DNA from: Clostridia bacterium
GTDB lineage: Bacteria > Bacillota > Clostridia > Oscillospirales > RGIG577
Direction of reading: 5' to 3'
Assembly: GCA_017419325.1 (NCBI GenBank)
Contig: JAFOLN010000345.1
Span: 1 to 5,822 of the forward strand
Length of the DNA stretch: 5,822 nt
Shown: in pieces, positions 1 through 5,822 of the stretch
How positions within the stretch are numbered: the stretch's first letter is position 1
How the letters are laid out: each line of letters begins with the position of its first letter
The notes under the pieces: model-generated
Databases searched by the model: none
Told to the model about the DNA's origin: nothing
The model's input: only the letters and a program-made list of their open reading frames with translations
Program-made: the position numbers and the translations under genes

Positions 1-519
1 GGATGGGTCCTTCATTATCTTTGAAAAAAGACGTCTGTCAAGCCCCGCGGCCTTGTATACCTCGGCCTCAGTCCTGCCGCTCTGCCCGATGAGCAGGCGC
101 ACCGCGTCCACAAATGAAAGCTCCTCGGTCTCCGAGAGCGCGGCCTTTATCCCCTGTGCGTCGGAGATCTCGTCGAGGCTCTTCATAAGCCTGTCGATTA
201 CTTCGGGCTCATACTTTTTCTCAATGAGAGCATGGTAAAATGCGTCCCCCTGACCTTTAGGGGAAAACTGCGGATGGTGCAGTCCTTGACCTTTACGGGA
301 AAACTGCGGACGGTGCGCGGTTTCTTTCTCACGCGCAGGCTCTTTCCCTCCCTCGGAGGAATAGCTGTAATCCTCCTTTGGCTCCTCCGTCATTTCCGCC
401 TGAATTGGCGTCGGGGCGGGGCGCTCAAAGACCGCTGCAAAGTATATGTTCGCCTCCTCGGCGTATTTTCGCACCGACGCGGCGCCGGGCTTCTTTCCGA
501 ACAAATCAAAAAAAGACAT
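1..519 (-). CDS. Helix-turn-helix-like protein, N-terminal part (cut by the window edge)
   Basis: An open frame of 173 codons runs leftward from an ATG at 517-519 and has no stop before the window edge, so the C-terminus is missing. The start is set by an AGAAGGTG ribosome binding site (526-533) six bases upstream. In order, it has a short N-terminal segment (MSFFDLFGKK), a hydrophilic Glu/Pro/Lys-rich linker (about residues 33-68), two 12-residue repeats (69-80 and 81-92), a helical segment (about 94-130), and a segment around 135-173 containing VYKAAGLDRRLFSKI. From memory, that last segment matches the first helices of a clostridial HTH family in which 'VYK.A..DRR.FSKI' is followed by a Pro-Ser-Lys stretch and an AL.L..DE..DLL motif; the continuation lies outside the window. 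It is probably a cytoplasmic DNA-binding or adaptor protein, but no target or role can be read from this sequence. It lies downstream of ispH-S1 behind a terminator, and I see no convincing promoter of its own in the short gap. Confidence 0.6.
   Translation of the reverse strand, partial: MSFFDLFGKKPGAASVRKYAEEANIYFAAVFERPAPTPIQAEMTEEPKEDYSYSSEGGKEPAREKETAHRPQFSRKGQGLHHPQFSPKGQGDAFYHALIEKKYEPEVIDRLMKSLDEISDAQGIKAALSETEELSFVDAVRLLIGQSGRTEAEVYKAAGLDRRLFSKIMKDPS
251..322 (-). repeat. Two-copy 36-bp tandem repeat inside the HTH-like gene
   Basis: Units at 251-286 and 287-322 repeat with a period of exactly 36 bases. The first 30 bases of each (251-280 and 287-316) differ at only two positions, while the last six diverge. 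Because 36 is a multiple of three, the repeat stays in frame and encodes HRPQFSRKGQGL followed by HHPQFSPKGQGD. It lies in the low-complexity linker of the protein, where an insertion or duplication would be tolerated. Confidence 0.85.
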
Positions 520-525
520 CTTTTT

Positions 526-533
526 CACCTTCT
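526..533 (-). promoter_or_regulatory. Ribosome binding site of the HTH-like gene
   Basis: On the minus strand this reads AGAAGGTG, six bases before the ATG at 517-519. It supports that start for a gene whose far end is not visible. Confidence 0.7.
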
Positions 534-556
534 TATAATACTTTCTCTCTTTATAC

Positions 557-591
557 AAAAAAACGGGGTCGGCATGAGCCGATCCCGTTTT
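557..591 (-). terminator. Rho-independent terminator of the ispH-S1 gene
   Basis: On the minus strand, starting 13 bases past the stop codon, a 14-bp stem (arms 578-591 and 560-573, one A·C mismatch) closes a four-base loop (574-577). It is followed by a seven-base T run (557-563, partly shared with the stem). This is a classic intrinsic terminator and separates the ispH-S1 transcript from the HTH-like gene, although some read-through is possible. Read on the plus strand the mismatch becomes a G·U pair, but no plus-strand gene precedes it. Confidence 0.85.
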
Positions 592-603
592 CTGATGCTT
601 AAA

Positions 604-2613
604 TTACTCGGCGTCTGCCGGTGCATCTTCGCTCTCTGCGGCGTCAGCCTCTTCCTTGGAGGCTGCGTCAAGAAGCGCGCGGATGCTTAAGTTTACCTTC
701 TTCTTTTCGAAATCGATGGCAGTTATCTTTGCGTCAACTACCTGATCGATGGAAAGCTCGCTCTCGGGGCTGGGGATGTGCTTCTGAGCGATCTGAGAAA
801 CATGGATAAGACCGTCAACGCCGGGGATTATCTGTGCAAACGCGCCGAAGGGCATAAGCTTTATAATGCGGCAGGAAACAACGTCGCCCACATTATACTT
901 CGACTTGAATATCTCCCACGGATTGTCCTCGGGCTTCTTGTGGCCTAAGGAGATCTTCTTCTTCTCGCCTTCCGTGTCCAGCTTAAGGATGAATACGTCG
1001 ATCTCGTCGCCTACCGACATGATCTCGGACGGATTCTTTATGCGCTGCCAGGACATTTCGGAAATATGTAACATACCGTCAACGCCGCCGATGTCTACGA
1101 AAGCTCCGTAGGGCATGATGGACTTAACAACACCCTTGTAAGCCTTGCCGACTTCGATCTCTTCCCAGATCTTCTTTGCGGCCTCGGCCTTGCGCTCAAC
1201 AAGAACGCTCTTGATGGAGCCGATGACTCTCTTTCTCTGGCGGTTGATCTCAAGTATGCGTAAATCAACAGTATTGCCTACGAGACCGGAAAGATCCTCG
1301 GTGTAGCGCTCTGCTGCAAGCGACGCGGGCACGAATACTCTTACGCCGTTTACCATAACTACAACGCCGCCTCTTACGGCTTCCGTAACTACGCCCGACA
1401 GTATTCTCTGATCGTCTACTGCCGCTTCGATCTCTTTCCACATCTTCATAGAGTCGATCTTCTTCTTTGAGAGCATGATAACGCCTTCAACGTCAGACAC
1501 TCTCACAACAAACGCTTCGACCTCGTCGCCGACCTTAACAAGATCGTCCAAGTTAGCGTTGGGATCGGAGGTGAACTCATCTACAGGGATGTAACCGTCC
1601 TGCTTGGTGCCGAGATCAAGTCTTATCTCGCCGGGTAAAATCTTGCTTACAATACCGGTTACAACATCTCCTGTATGTAAAGATTTGATGGATTGCTCCA
1701 CAGCCTCCGCAAAGCTTAACTCCTCGTTGTTGTCCATGATTATCTTTTCGTCTTCCATTCTTTCAATAACCTCCCTAATTATATAGGCGGGTGTAGACGC
1801 TCCCGCGGTTATGCCCACTTTGTCGTCTATCCCAAATGTGATGCCCGAAAGCTCCTCCGGCGTTTCAATATGATACACCTTCCCGCAGTGTTCGCGGCAG
1901 ACCTCCACAAGCTTAAGCGTGTTGGAGCTTTTTCTTCCGCCGATGACTATCACGGTATCTGAGACCTTTGAAATCTCGGCGGCGTCGTTCTGCCGTTCTT
2001 CGGTAGCAAGACAGATTGTATCGTACGTTCTGGCGTTCGGTATGTTCTCCTTTACATAGGAAAGACACCTCTGCCAGTTCGCTTTATTGATGGTCGTCTG
2101 AGCAACCAAGCACACGTTAGTATTCATTATATCAAATGCGACAGAATTTTCAAGCCCTGTTTGCAATTCATTTAAAGTTTTATAAATAATTGCTCCGTCT
2201 TCGCACCATCCGTTGATGCCGATGACCTCCGGATGAGCCCTGTCGCCGATAATTATGACCTCGTCGCCCGCTTCTTTGTGCTTTTCTACAATTTTATGTA
2301 TTTTTTTAACAAATGGGCAGGTGGTATCGATGCACTCCACTCCGAGGCGAGAAAGCTCGTCGTATACTTTTTTTGCCTCGCCGTGGGCGCGGATTATAAC
2401 GCGGGCGTTCTCTCCCTCTATCTCGCCCGGCGAATGGATGAGCTTTACTCCCTTATTTATAAGCTCATTCACAACAAGGTCGTTGTGGATTATCTCCCCC
2501 AGCATGTAAAGGTTGTCGGCGTTCTCCGAAACGGCGGCGTAGGCCATTTCCACAGAACGCTTTACCCCGAAGCAGAATCCGGCGTGGGGAGAAAGGATTA
2601 TTTCGCGCGGCAT
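604..2613 (-). CDS. ispH: Bifunctional IspH (HMBPP reductase) / ribosomal protein S1 fusion
   Basis: This 669-residue protein joins two functions. Residues 1 to about 283 are 4-hydroxy-3-methylbut-2-enyl diphosphate reductase, the [4Fe-4S] enzyme that makes IPP and DMAPP in the last step of the MEP pathway. The three cluster cysteines are present at C14 (AGFCFGVKR), C99 (DTTCPFVKK) and C201 (TICLATEERQ), as are H43, H77, H127, the proton-donor E129 (RAHPEV) and the AQTT motif near 171-174. Residues about 315-645 form four S1 RNA-binding domains (about 315-384, 404-471, 490-560 and 576-647); the last two have the clearest GAF..I.GVDG.(L)IH.S cores. An acidic Ala/Glu/Asp tail (about 650-669) ends the protein. 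The start is an ATG with an AGAAGGAG site seven bases upstream. The fusion is known in Clostridia, where the S1 part is annotated as ribosomal protein S1 and probably helps mRNA binding on the 30S subunit. All IspH key residues are intact, so both halves are likely functional. It is a single-gene unit, with a promoter at about 2652-2682 and a terminator at 557-591. Confidence 0.96.
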   Translation of the reverse strand: MPREIILSPHAGFCFGVKRSVEMAYAAVSENADNLYMLGEIIHNDLVVNELINKGVKLIHSPGEIEGENARVIIRAHGEAKKVYDELSRLGVECIDTTCPFVKKIHKIVEKHKEAGDEVIIIGDRAHPEVIGINGWCEDGAIIYKTLNELQTGLENSVAFDIMNTNVCLVAQTTINKANWQRCLSYVKENIPNARTYDTICLATEERQNDAAEISKVSDTVIVIGGRKSSNTLKLVEVCREHCGKVYHIETPEELSGITFGIDDKVGITAGASTPAYIIREVIERMEDEKIIMDNNEELSFAEAVEQSIKSLHTGDVVTGIVSKILPGEIRLDLGTKQDGYIPVDEFTSDPNANLDDLVKVGDEVEAFVVRVSDVEGVIMLSKKKIDSMKMWKEIEAAVDDQRILSGVVTEAVRGGVVVMVNGVRVFVPASLAAERYTEDLSGLVGNTVDLRILEINRQRKRVIGSIKSVLVERKAEAAKKIWEEIEVGKAYKGVVKSIMPYGAFVDIGGVDGMLHISEMSWQRIKNPSEIMSVGDEIDVFILKLDTEGEKKKISLGHKKPEDNPWEIFKSKYNVGDVVSCRIIKLMPFGAFAQIIPGVDGLIHVSQIAQKHIPSPESELSIDQVVDAKITAIDFEKKKVNLSIRALLDAASKEEADAAESEDAPADAE
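1756..1774 (-). promoter_or_regulatory. Possible internal ribosome binding site and start for a free S1 protein
   Basis: Within the fusion gene, exactly at the IspH/S1 junction, the minus strand reads GGAGGT (1769-1774), then ten bases, then an in-frame ATG (1756-1758, Met286). Initiation here would give a 384-residue protein holding only the four S1 domains, about the size of stand-alone four-domain S1 proteins such as Bacillus YpfD. The purine-rich stretch also encodes Arg-Glu-Val of the IspH C-terminus, so it could be coincidental, and the ten-base spacing is slightly long. Confidence 0.35.
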
Positions 2614-2620
2614 AAAAATT

Positions 2621-2628
2621 CTCCTTCT
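2621..2628 (-). promoter_or_regulatory. Ribosome binding site of ispH-S1
   Basis: The minus strand reads AGAAGGAG, seven bases before the ATG at 2611-2613. This strong site fixes the N-terminus as MPREIILSPH, the usual IspH beginning. Confidence 0.85.
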
Positions 2629-2651
2629 CTCAAAACTGTTTAAGTTTTTTT

Positions 2652-2682
2652 ATTATACAACAATTTTGTCCGTTTGTGTTGA
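2652..2682 (-). promoter_or_regulatory. Probable promoter of ispH-S1
   Basis: A perfect TATAAT -10 box lies on the minus strand at 2652-2657. The best -35 candidate is TCAACA (2677-2682, 4 of 6 to TTGACA) with a long 19-base spacer, so the -10 is convincing and the -35 weak. Transcription would start near 2645, giving a leader of roughly 30 bases with no room for a riboswitch. Confidence 0.55.
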
Positions 2683-2733
2683 TTTGAAAAAAATTTTATC
2701 CTGTTTTCAGGGCTATATTGAAGGTAAAAAAAT

Positions 2734-2762
2734 TTGACTTATTACTAATTTCATGTAATACT
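2734..2762 (+). promoter_or_regulatory. Probable extended -10 promoter of the SLH-protease gene
   Basis: TTGACT (2734-2739, 5 of 6) is followed after 17 bases by AATACT (2757-2762, 4 of 6), preceded by TG one base upstream (2754-2755), an extended -10. The start point would be near 2769 and the leader about 45 bases. TATAAG at 2766-2771 is a better -10 hexamer but has no -35 at proper spacing. The region between the two divergent promoters is AT-rich with two A7T3 tracts (2687-2696 and 2726-2735). Confidence 0.5.
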
Positions 2763-2800
2763 GATTATAAGTAAACTTTTATTTACCATTTTTGCAGTCA

Positions 2801-2817
2801 AAGGGGGCCTTAACTTG
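2801..2817 (+). promoter_or_regulatory. Ribosome binding site that selects a TTG start
   Basis: AAGGGGG (2801-2807) lies seven bases before TTG at 2815-2817. The TTG start supplies the two lysines and the full hydrophobic core of the signal peptide. The first in-frame ATG is codon 14, inside that core, and would destroy it, so TTG is the likely start. Confidence 0.75.
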
Positions 2818-4677
2818 AAAAAACAGATTATCAGCATAATTCTATGTGTTGTGATGTGCATTTCGTTTATGTCCGTCGGCGCGTTTGCCACAGACGCCCG
2901 CGACGTTTCACATGAGGAAGCGCTTGCCGGTACGCTTAAAACGCTGGGACTCTTCCGCGGCGTGTCGGACACGAGTTTTGATTTGGGACGCGCTCCCACT
3001 CGCACCGAGGCGCTCGTAATGCTTATACGCGTGCTTGGCAAGGAGAGCGAGGCGCTTTCCGGTGACGGCGCGCATCCGTTCACCGATGTGCCCTCCTGGG
3101 CCGACAAATATGTGGCCTACGGATTTGAAAACGGGCTTACGAACGGCATCTCATCCGCGAAATTCGGAGGCGAGGCGGCCGCAAATTCAAATATGTATCT
3201 TACGTTCATGCTTCGCGCTCTTGGCTATTCCGATGAGAACGGCGCGGACTTCGACTGGACTTCGCCTTTTGCGCTGTCGCGGTCAGTAGGCATACTCCCC
3301 TCCTACGTCAATACGGACAACTTTCTCCGTGCCGACGTGGTGAGCATATCCTATGCGGCGCTTTCGGCAAAGCTTAAGGGCTCGCAGCAGACGCTGGCGG
3401 GCAAGCTCATATCCATGGGCGCGTTTACGGAAAGCTCCTTCGACGCGGTGTACGACGCTTCGCTTATAGACTCCTATACGCCCGCGGTCAATCCCTCGAA
3501 CAGTACACCAGCGACGAACACGGTCAAAACGGAGCTTACAGCGGAAGAGATATACTCCCGGTGCTCCCCCGCCGTATTCTATATTGAAATATACAACGCA
3601 TCGGGCACCGCCATCGGCAGTGGAAGCGGCTTCTTTATCGATTCGGACGGCACGGCAGTTACGAATTATCACGTCATAGAAAACGCGAGAAGCGCAAAGA
3701 TAACCCTTTCAGAAACGGGGCGCACCCTTGATGTTGAGGGCGTTTACGCCGCAAACGCCGCCGAGGACTGGGCTGTTATAAAGATAAGCGGCTCCGGCTT
3801 TCCGACGCTCTCCGTGAATACGGAAACGCCCGCAGGCGGCGCGACAGTCTACGCCATAGGAAGCCCGCTGGGACTCCAGAATACAATTTCCCAGGGCATC
3901 GTTTCAAACCCCTCCCGCGTTGTTGACGGGCAAAGCTATATACAGACGAGCGCGGCCATTTCAAGCGGCTCAAGCGGCGGCGCGCTTATAAACAAGTACG
4001 GCGAAGTCATAGGCATAACCTCCGGCTCGTATATAGACGGTCAGCTTCTCAATGTGGCCGTGCCGCTGTCGTATGTGAAGGGATATACGAAAACCTCGCT
4101 TACGGCTCTTGCACAGACGAAGACGCAGACCGCCCCGGCCGCGAACTTTTCCACCGAAAGACAAAAAGCGGCGTTCGGCGAGTTTAAATCCTTCATCGTA
4201 AAGAACGGTTCAGCGTCTTACAGTGATGACGGCTCACTCGTGTACGGCATTCATTTCGAATCCGCGGATGACGAAGGCGGTGTGGACGCCTACCTTGCAA
4301 ACTATTACCCCGGAGATAACGATATTACCCTTTCGATGTCGTATTTGACCCCCGACGGCGAGGTATATATTGTGACCACCATATTATACGAAGATGCGCA
4401 GCCTTCGCTGTTTTACTTCACGTATCAGCCCGGACTTTACAGAAGGGTCACGTTTGAAGGCTTCGGCTTCTACTATGCTCCCGCACTCAGCGAGGACTAT
4501 GAGCTTGAGTTTTATTCCGCCGCAGGCGTTGGCTCAAACGACCCCCAAACGCTGTATTTAAATCAGTCTTTGGCCAACTACATGCTTGTTTTAGGCGTTG
4601 AATTCACCGATTACATCTTTGAGAACTATATCCCCTCATACAGCATGGCTGACTTTGGATATGTAAGCCTTAGCTGA
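2815..4677 (+). CDS. Secreted SLH-domain, trypsin-like (HtrA-type, S1C) serine protease
   Basis: This 620-residue exported protein starts at a TTG. It has a signal peptide (KKQ, then a hydrophobic stretch to about 23, likely cleaved after AFA at 25). Residues about 33-190 hold two or three degenerate SLH repeats: 40-75 (with PTRTEALVMLIRVLG), 87-140 (FTDVPSWADKYVAYGFENGLTNG) and a weak third at about 146-189. SLH repeats usually bind pyruvylated cell-wall polymers, so the protein is probably held on the cell surface. A Pro/Ser/Thr/Asn-rich linker (220-240) leads to a trypsin-fold domain (about 243-425) with a complete triad: H286 (TNYHVI), D318 (EDWAVIKI) and S387 (GSSGG). GSSGG replaces the commoner GNSGG. 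HtrA proteins normally carry a PDZ domain next; here there is another linker and then about 175 residues (446-620) that I do not recognise, rich in aromatic and acidic residues and probably beta-rich. It is monocistronic and divergent from ispH-S1. Substrates are unknown; surface protein quality control or processing is an inference. Confidence 0.88.
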   Translation: MKKQIISIILCVVMCISFMSVGAFATDARDVSHEEALAGTLKTLGLFRGVSDTSFDLGRAPTRTEALVMLIRVLGKESEALSGDGAHPFTDVPSWADKYVAYGFENGLTNGISSAKFGGEAAANSNMYLTFMLRALGYSDENGADFDWTSPFALSRSVGILPSYVNTDNFLRADVVSISYAALSAKLKGSQQTLAGKLISMGAFTESSFDAVYDASLIDSYTPAVNPSNSTPATNTVKTELTAEEIYSRCSPAVFYIEIYNASGTAIGSGSGFFIDSDGTAVTNYHVIENARSAKITLSETGRTLDVEGVYAANAAEDWAVIKISGSGFPTLSVNTETPAGGATVYAIGSPLGLQNTISQGIVSNPSRVVDGQSYIQTSAAISSGSSGGALINKYGEVIGITSGSYIDGQLLNVAVPLSYVKGYTKTSLTALAQTKTQTAPAANFSTERQKAAFGEFKSFIVKNGSASYSDDGSLVYGIHFESADDEGGVDAYLANYYPGDNDITLSMSYLTPDGEVYIVTTILYEDAQPSLFYFTYQPGLYRRVTFEGFGFYYAPALSEDYELEFYSAAGVGSNDPQTLYLNQSLANYMLVLGVEFTDYIFENYIPSYSMADFGYVSLS

Positions 4678-4691
4678 GCCCCCATCAAAGC

Positions 4692-4730
4692 AAAAAACGG
4701 ATGGGCTTTCATCTGAAAGCTCATCCGTTT
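4692..4730. terminator. Bidirectional terminator between convergent genes
   Basis: Arms of 17 bases (4695-4711 and 4714-4730) pair with only one imperfect position (G·U on the plus strand, A·C on the minus strand), with a tight turn around 4712-4713. On the minus strand the hairpin is followed by six Ts (4692-4697, partly shared with the stem), a good terminator for the ABC operon whose stop is at 4745. On the plus strand the tail is short (TTT, then CTATTATA), so termination of the protease transcript may be weaker. Confidence 0.85.
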
Positions 4731-4744
4731 CTATTATAGCTGTT

Positions 4745-5539
4745 TTACGAAAGCAGGGCTTTATCGTTTGAAAACTCCTCGCCGCTCTTTGCGCTGAACT
4801 TCTCAAGAAGGTCCTCAACGGTGAGGTTCTTCTTGTCGTCTCCGGAGATATCGAACATTATCTTGCCCTCGTTCATCATGACAAGACGGTTGCCGTAGGC
4901 AATGGCGTCGCGCATGTTATGCGTTATCATGAGAGTGGTAAGATTGTGCTCGGCGATTATCTTGTCGGAAAGCGCAAGCACCTTCTGCGCCGTTTTCGGG
5001 TCGAGAGCCGCCGTATGCTCGTCCAAAAGAAGCACCTTCGGCTTCTTTATGGAAGCCATGAGAAGCGTTATGGCCTGACGCTGACCGCCGGAGAGGAGGC
5101 CCACCTTCGTGGTAAGTCTGTCCTCAAGGCCAAGGTCAAGGGTCTTTAACATCTCACGGTATTCGGCTCTTTCGGCATTCGTTATGCCCCATCCGAGACC
5201 GCGCCTCTGACCGCGTCTTGCGGCAAGCGCCATGTTCTCAACGATGCTCATCGTTGCCGCCGTTCCCATCATGGGATCCTGGAACACACGGCCCAGGAAT
5301 TTGGCTCTTTTGAACTCCGGCATCGGAGTAACGTCTACGCCGTCTATCATTATCTTGCCCCGGTCGGGCTTCCATACGCCTGCTATGGCGTTGAGCATGG
5401 TGCTCTTGCCCGCGCCGTTGCCGCCTATTACGGTAACGAAGTCGCCCTCGTTTAAAACGAGGTCAACGCCGGCCAGCGCCGTCTTTGCGTTGACGGTGCC
5501 GGGATTGAAGGTCTTGTGTATATCTTTAAGCTCAAGCAT
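4745..5539 (-). CDS. ABC transporter ATP-binding protein (TrpXYZ-like family)
   Basis: This 264-residue cytoplasmic ATPase powers an importer with the permease encoded just upstream. It has Walker A GGNGAGKST (39-47), a Q-loop glutamine at Q87 (VFQDP), signature LSGGQRQ (149-155), Walker B ending in D173-E174 (VLLLDEH), D-loop ALD (178-180) and switch histidine H207 (MITHNM), so it should be active. The run VFQDPMMGTAATMSIVEN and the following basic RRGQRRGLGWGIT segment are, from memory, typical of ATPases that pair with a BPD_transp_2-type permease and a PF04392 substrate-binding protein. In Firmicutes these are annotated as putative tryptophan/tyrosine (TrpXYZ) transporters; the substrate here is inferred only. 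The start is the ATG at 5537-5539, preceded by AAGGAGGG with a seven-base spacer. An upstream in-frame ATG at 5608 would add 23 residues that lie inside the permease gene and lack family character. The start overlaps the permease stop by 8 bp. Confidence 0.93.
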   Translation of the reverse strand: MLELKDIHKTFNPGTVNAKTALAGVDLVLNEGDFVTVIGGNGAGKSTMLNAIAGVWKPDRGKIMIDGVDVTPMPEFKRAKFLGRVFQDPMMGTAATMSIVENMALAARRGQRRGLGWGITNAERAEYREMLKTLDLGLEDRLTTKVGLLSGGQRQAITLLMASIKKPKVLLLDEHTAALDPKTAQKVLALSDKIIAEHNLTTLMITHNMRDAIAYGNRLVMMNEGKIMFDISGDDKKNLTVEDLLEKFSAKSGEEFSNDKALLS

Positions 5540-5822
5540 TCTTTTTCCCTCCTTTTGACCCCGAACCGTAATGGGATTTCCAGTACGGTATACCGAGGAA
5601 GAGCGCAACCACTACTGCCGAGAGCATCTTAAGAAGGTCGGTGTCTATTCCGCACCAGATAACTATCTGATAAACTATGTAATAAACAACGCCGCCTATT
5701 GCCACGGCCAGAAGCTGTACCGCAAAATTCGAGAAAAATCTGCCTATAAGCGCCTCGCCTATGATGACTGCGGCAAGGCCGATAACTATTGCGCCGCGTC
5801 CCATCTGAACGTCGGCGAAGCC
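5532..5822 (-). CDS. ABC transporter permease, C-terminal part (cut by the window edge)
   Basis: An open frame enters from the right edge and ends at TGA (5532-5534); 96 residues are visible, beginning GFADVQMGRGAIVIGLAAVIIGE. The visible part has about three hydrophobic segments (roughly residues 10-26, 33-55 and 64-82) and a short basic Gly/Ser/Lys-rich tail, as expected of the last transmembrane helices of a membrane permease with a cytoplasmic C-terminus. The G.AD.QMGRGA.V.GLA..IIGE stretch is, from memory, typical of the BPD_transp_2 permeases that accompany PF04392 substrate-binding proteins. Its stop overlaps the ATPase start by 8 bp, so the two are one operon and presumably one importer complex. 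The rest of the gene, and probably a binding-protein gene before it, is outside the window, so the substrate cannot be judged. Confidence 0.82.
   Translation of the reverse strand, partial: GFADVQMGRGAIVIGLAAVIIGEALIGRFFSNFAVQLLAVAIGGVVYYIVYQIVIWCGIDTDLLKMLSAVVVALFLGIPYWKSHYGSGSKGGKKNA
5547..5554 (-). promoter_or_regulatory. Ribosome binding site fixing the ABC ATPase start
   Basis: The minus strand reads AAGGAGGG, seven bases before the ATG at 5537-5539 and inside the last codons of the permease gene. It decides in favour of the start MLELKDIHKTF over the upstream ATG at 5608, and with the 8-bp gene overlap it suggests translational coupling. Confidence 0.85.

Noticed and set aside
244..315. 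HPQF in the repeat resembles the streptavidin-binding core of Strep-tag peptides
   Set aside because: The four-residue match is most likely chance; only one of the two units has HPQF (the other has RPQF).
251..322. CRISPR array, suggested by the 36-base period
   Set aside because: The units are contiguous with almost no variable spacer (six bases), there are only two, and they stay in frame within a protein-coding gene.
535..540. TATTAT as a -10 box for the HTH-like gene
   Set aside because: Transcription would begin inside the ribosome binding site, and there is no -35 hexamer at a suitable distance.
232..690. Plus-strand open frame of 152 codons antisense to the HTH-like gene and the terminator
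   Set aside because: It crosses a terminator hairpin and the 3' end of ispH-S1, has no convincing ribosome binding site, and reads as a shadow of the minus-strand genes.
2233..2643. Plus-strand open frame antisense to the ispH 5' end
   Set aside because: It lies wholly opposite the conserved IspH domain and has no domain or promoter of its own; it is a by-product of codon use on the other strand.
5540..5608. Longer ABC ATPase starting at an ATG at 5608
   Set aside because: The extra 23 residues lie in the permease coding region and lack family similarity, while a strong AAGGAGGG site supports the start at 5539.

Overview
The window looks like a chromosomal segment of a mid-GC Clostridia-type Firmicute, probably a gut Oscillospiraceae/Ruminococcaceae relative. 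The evidence is an IspH–ribosomal protein S1 fusion (a known clostridial arrangement), strong AGGAGG-type ribosome binding sites, an SLH-domain secreted protein and hairpin/T-tract terminators. No mobile element, CRISPR array, tRNA or rRNA is visible.

Layout from left to right. (1) 1-519, minus: the N-terminal 173 residues of a helix-turn-helix-like protein that runs off the left edge. Its linker holds a two-copy 36-bp (12-residue) tandem repeat. (2) 557-591: a terminator for the next gene. (3) 604-2613, minus: a 669-residue fusion of IspH (last step of the MEP isoprenoid pathway) and a four-domain S1 RNA-binding protein. (4) 2614-2814: an AT-rich divergent promoter region. (5) 2815-4677, plus: a secreted protein with a TTG start, degenerate SLH repeats, a trypsin-like (HtrA-type) protease domain with an intact triad, no PDZ domain, and an unrecognised C-terminal domain. 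(6) 4692-4730: a long hairpin between convergent genes that can terminate both transcripts. (7) 4745-5539, minus: an ABC ATPase, overlapped by 8 bp with (8) 5532-5822, minus: the C-terminal end of its membrane permease, which runs off the right edge.

The ABC pair is one translationally coupled operon whose upstream part, probably including a substrate-binding protein, lies outside the window. The other genes appear to be separate transcription units. Most of the window is ordinary core genome. The points most worth checking are a possible internal translation start inside the IspH–S1 fusion that would release a free S1 of 384 residues, the unrecognised C-terminal domain of the SLH-protease, and the 36-bp tandem repeat within the HTH gene.
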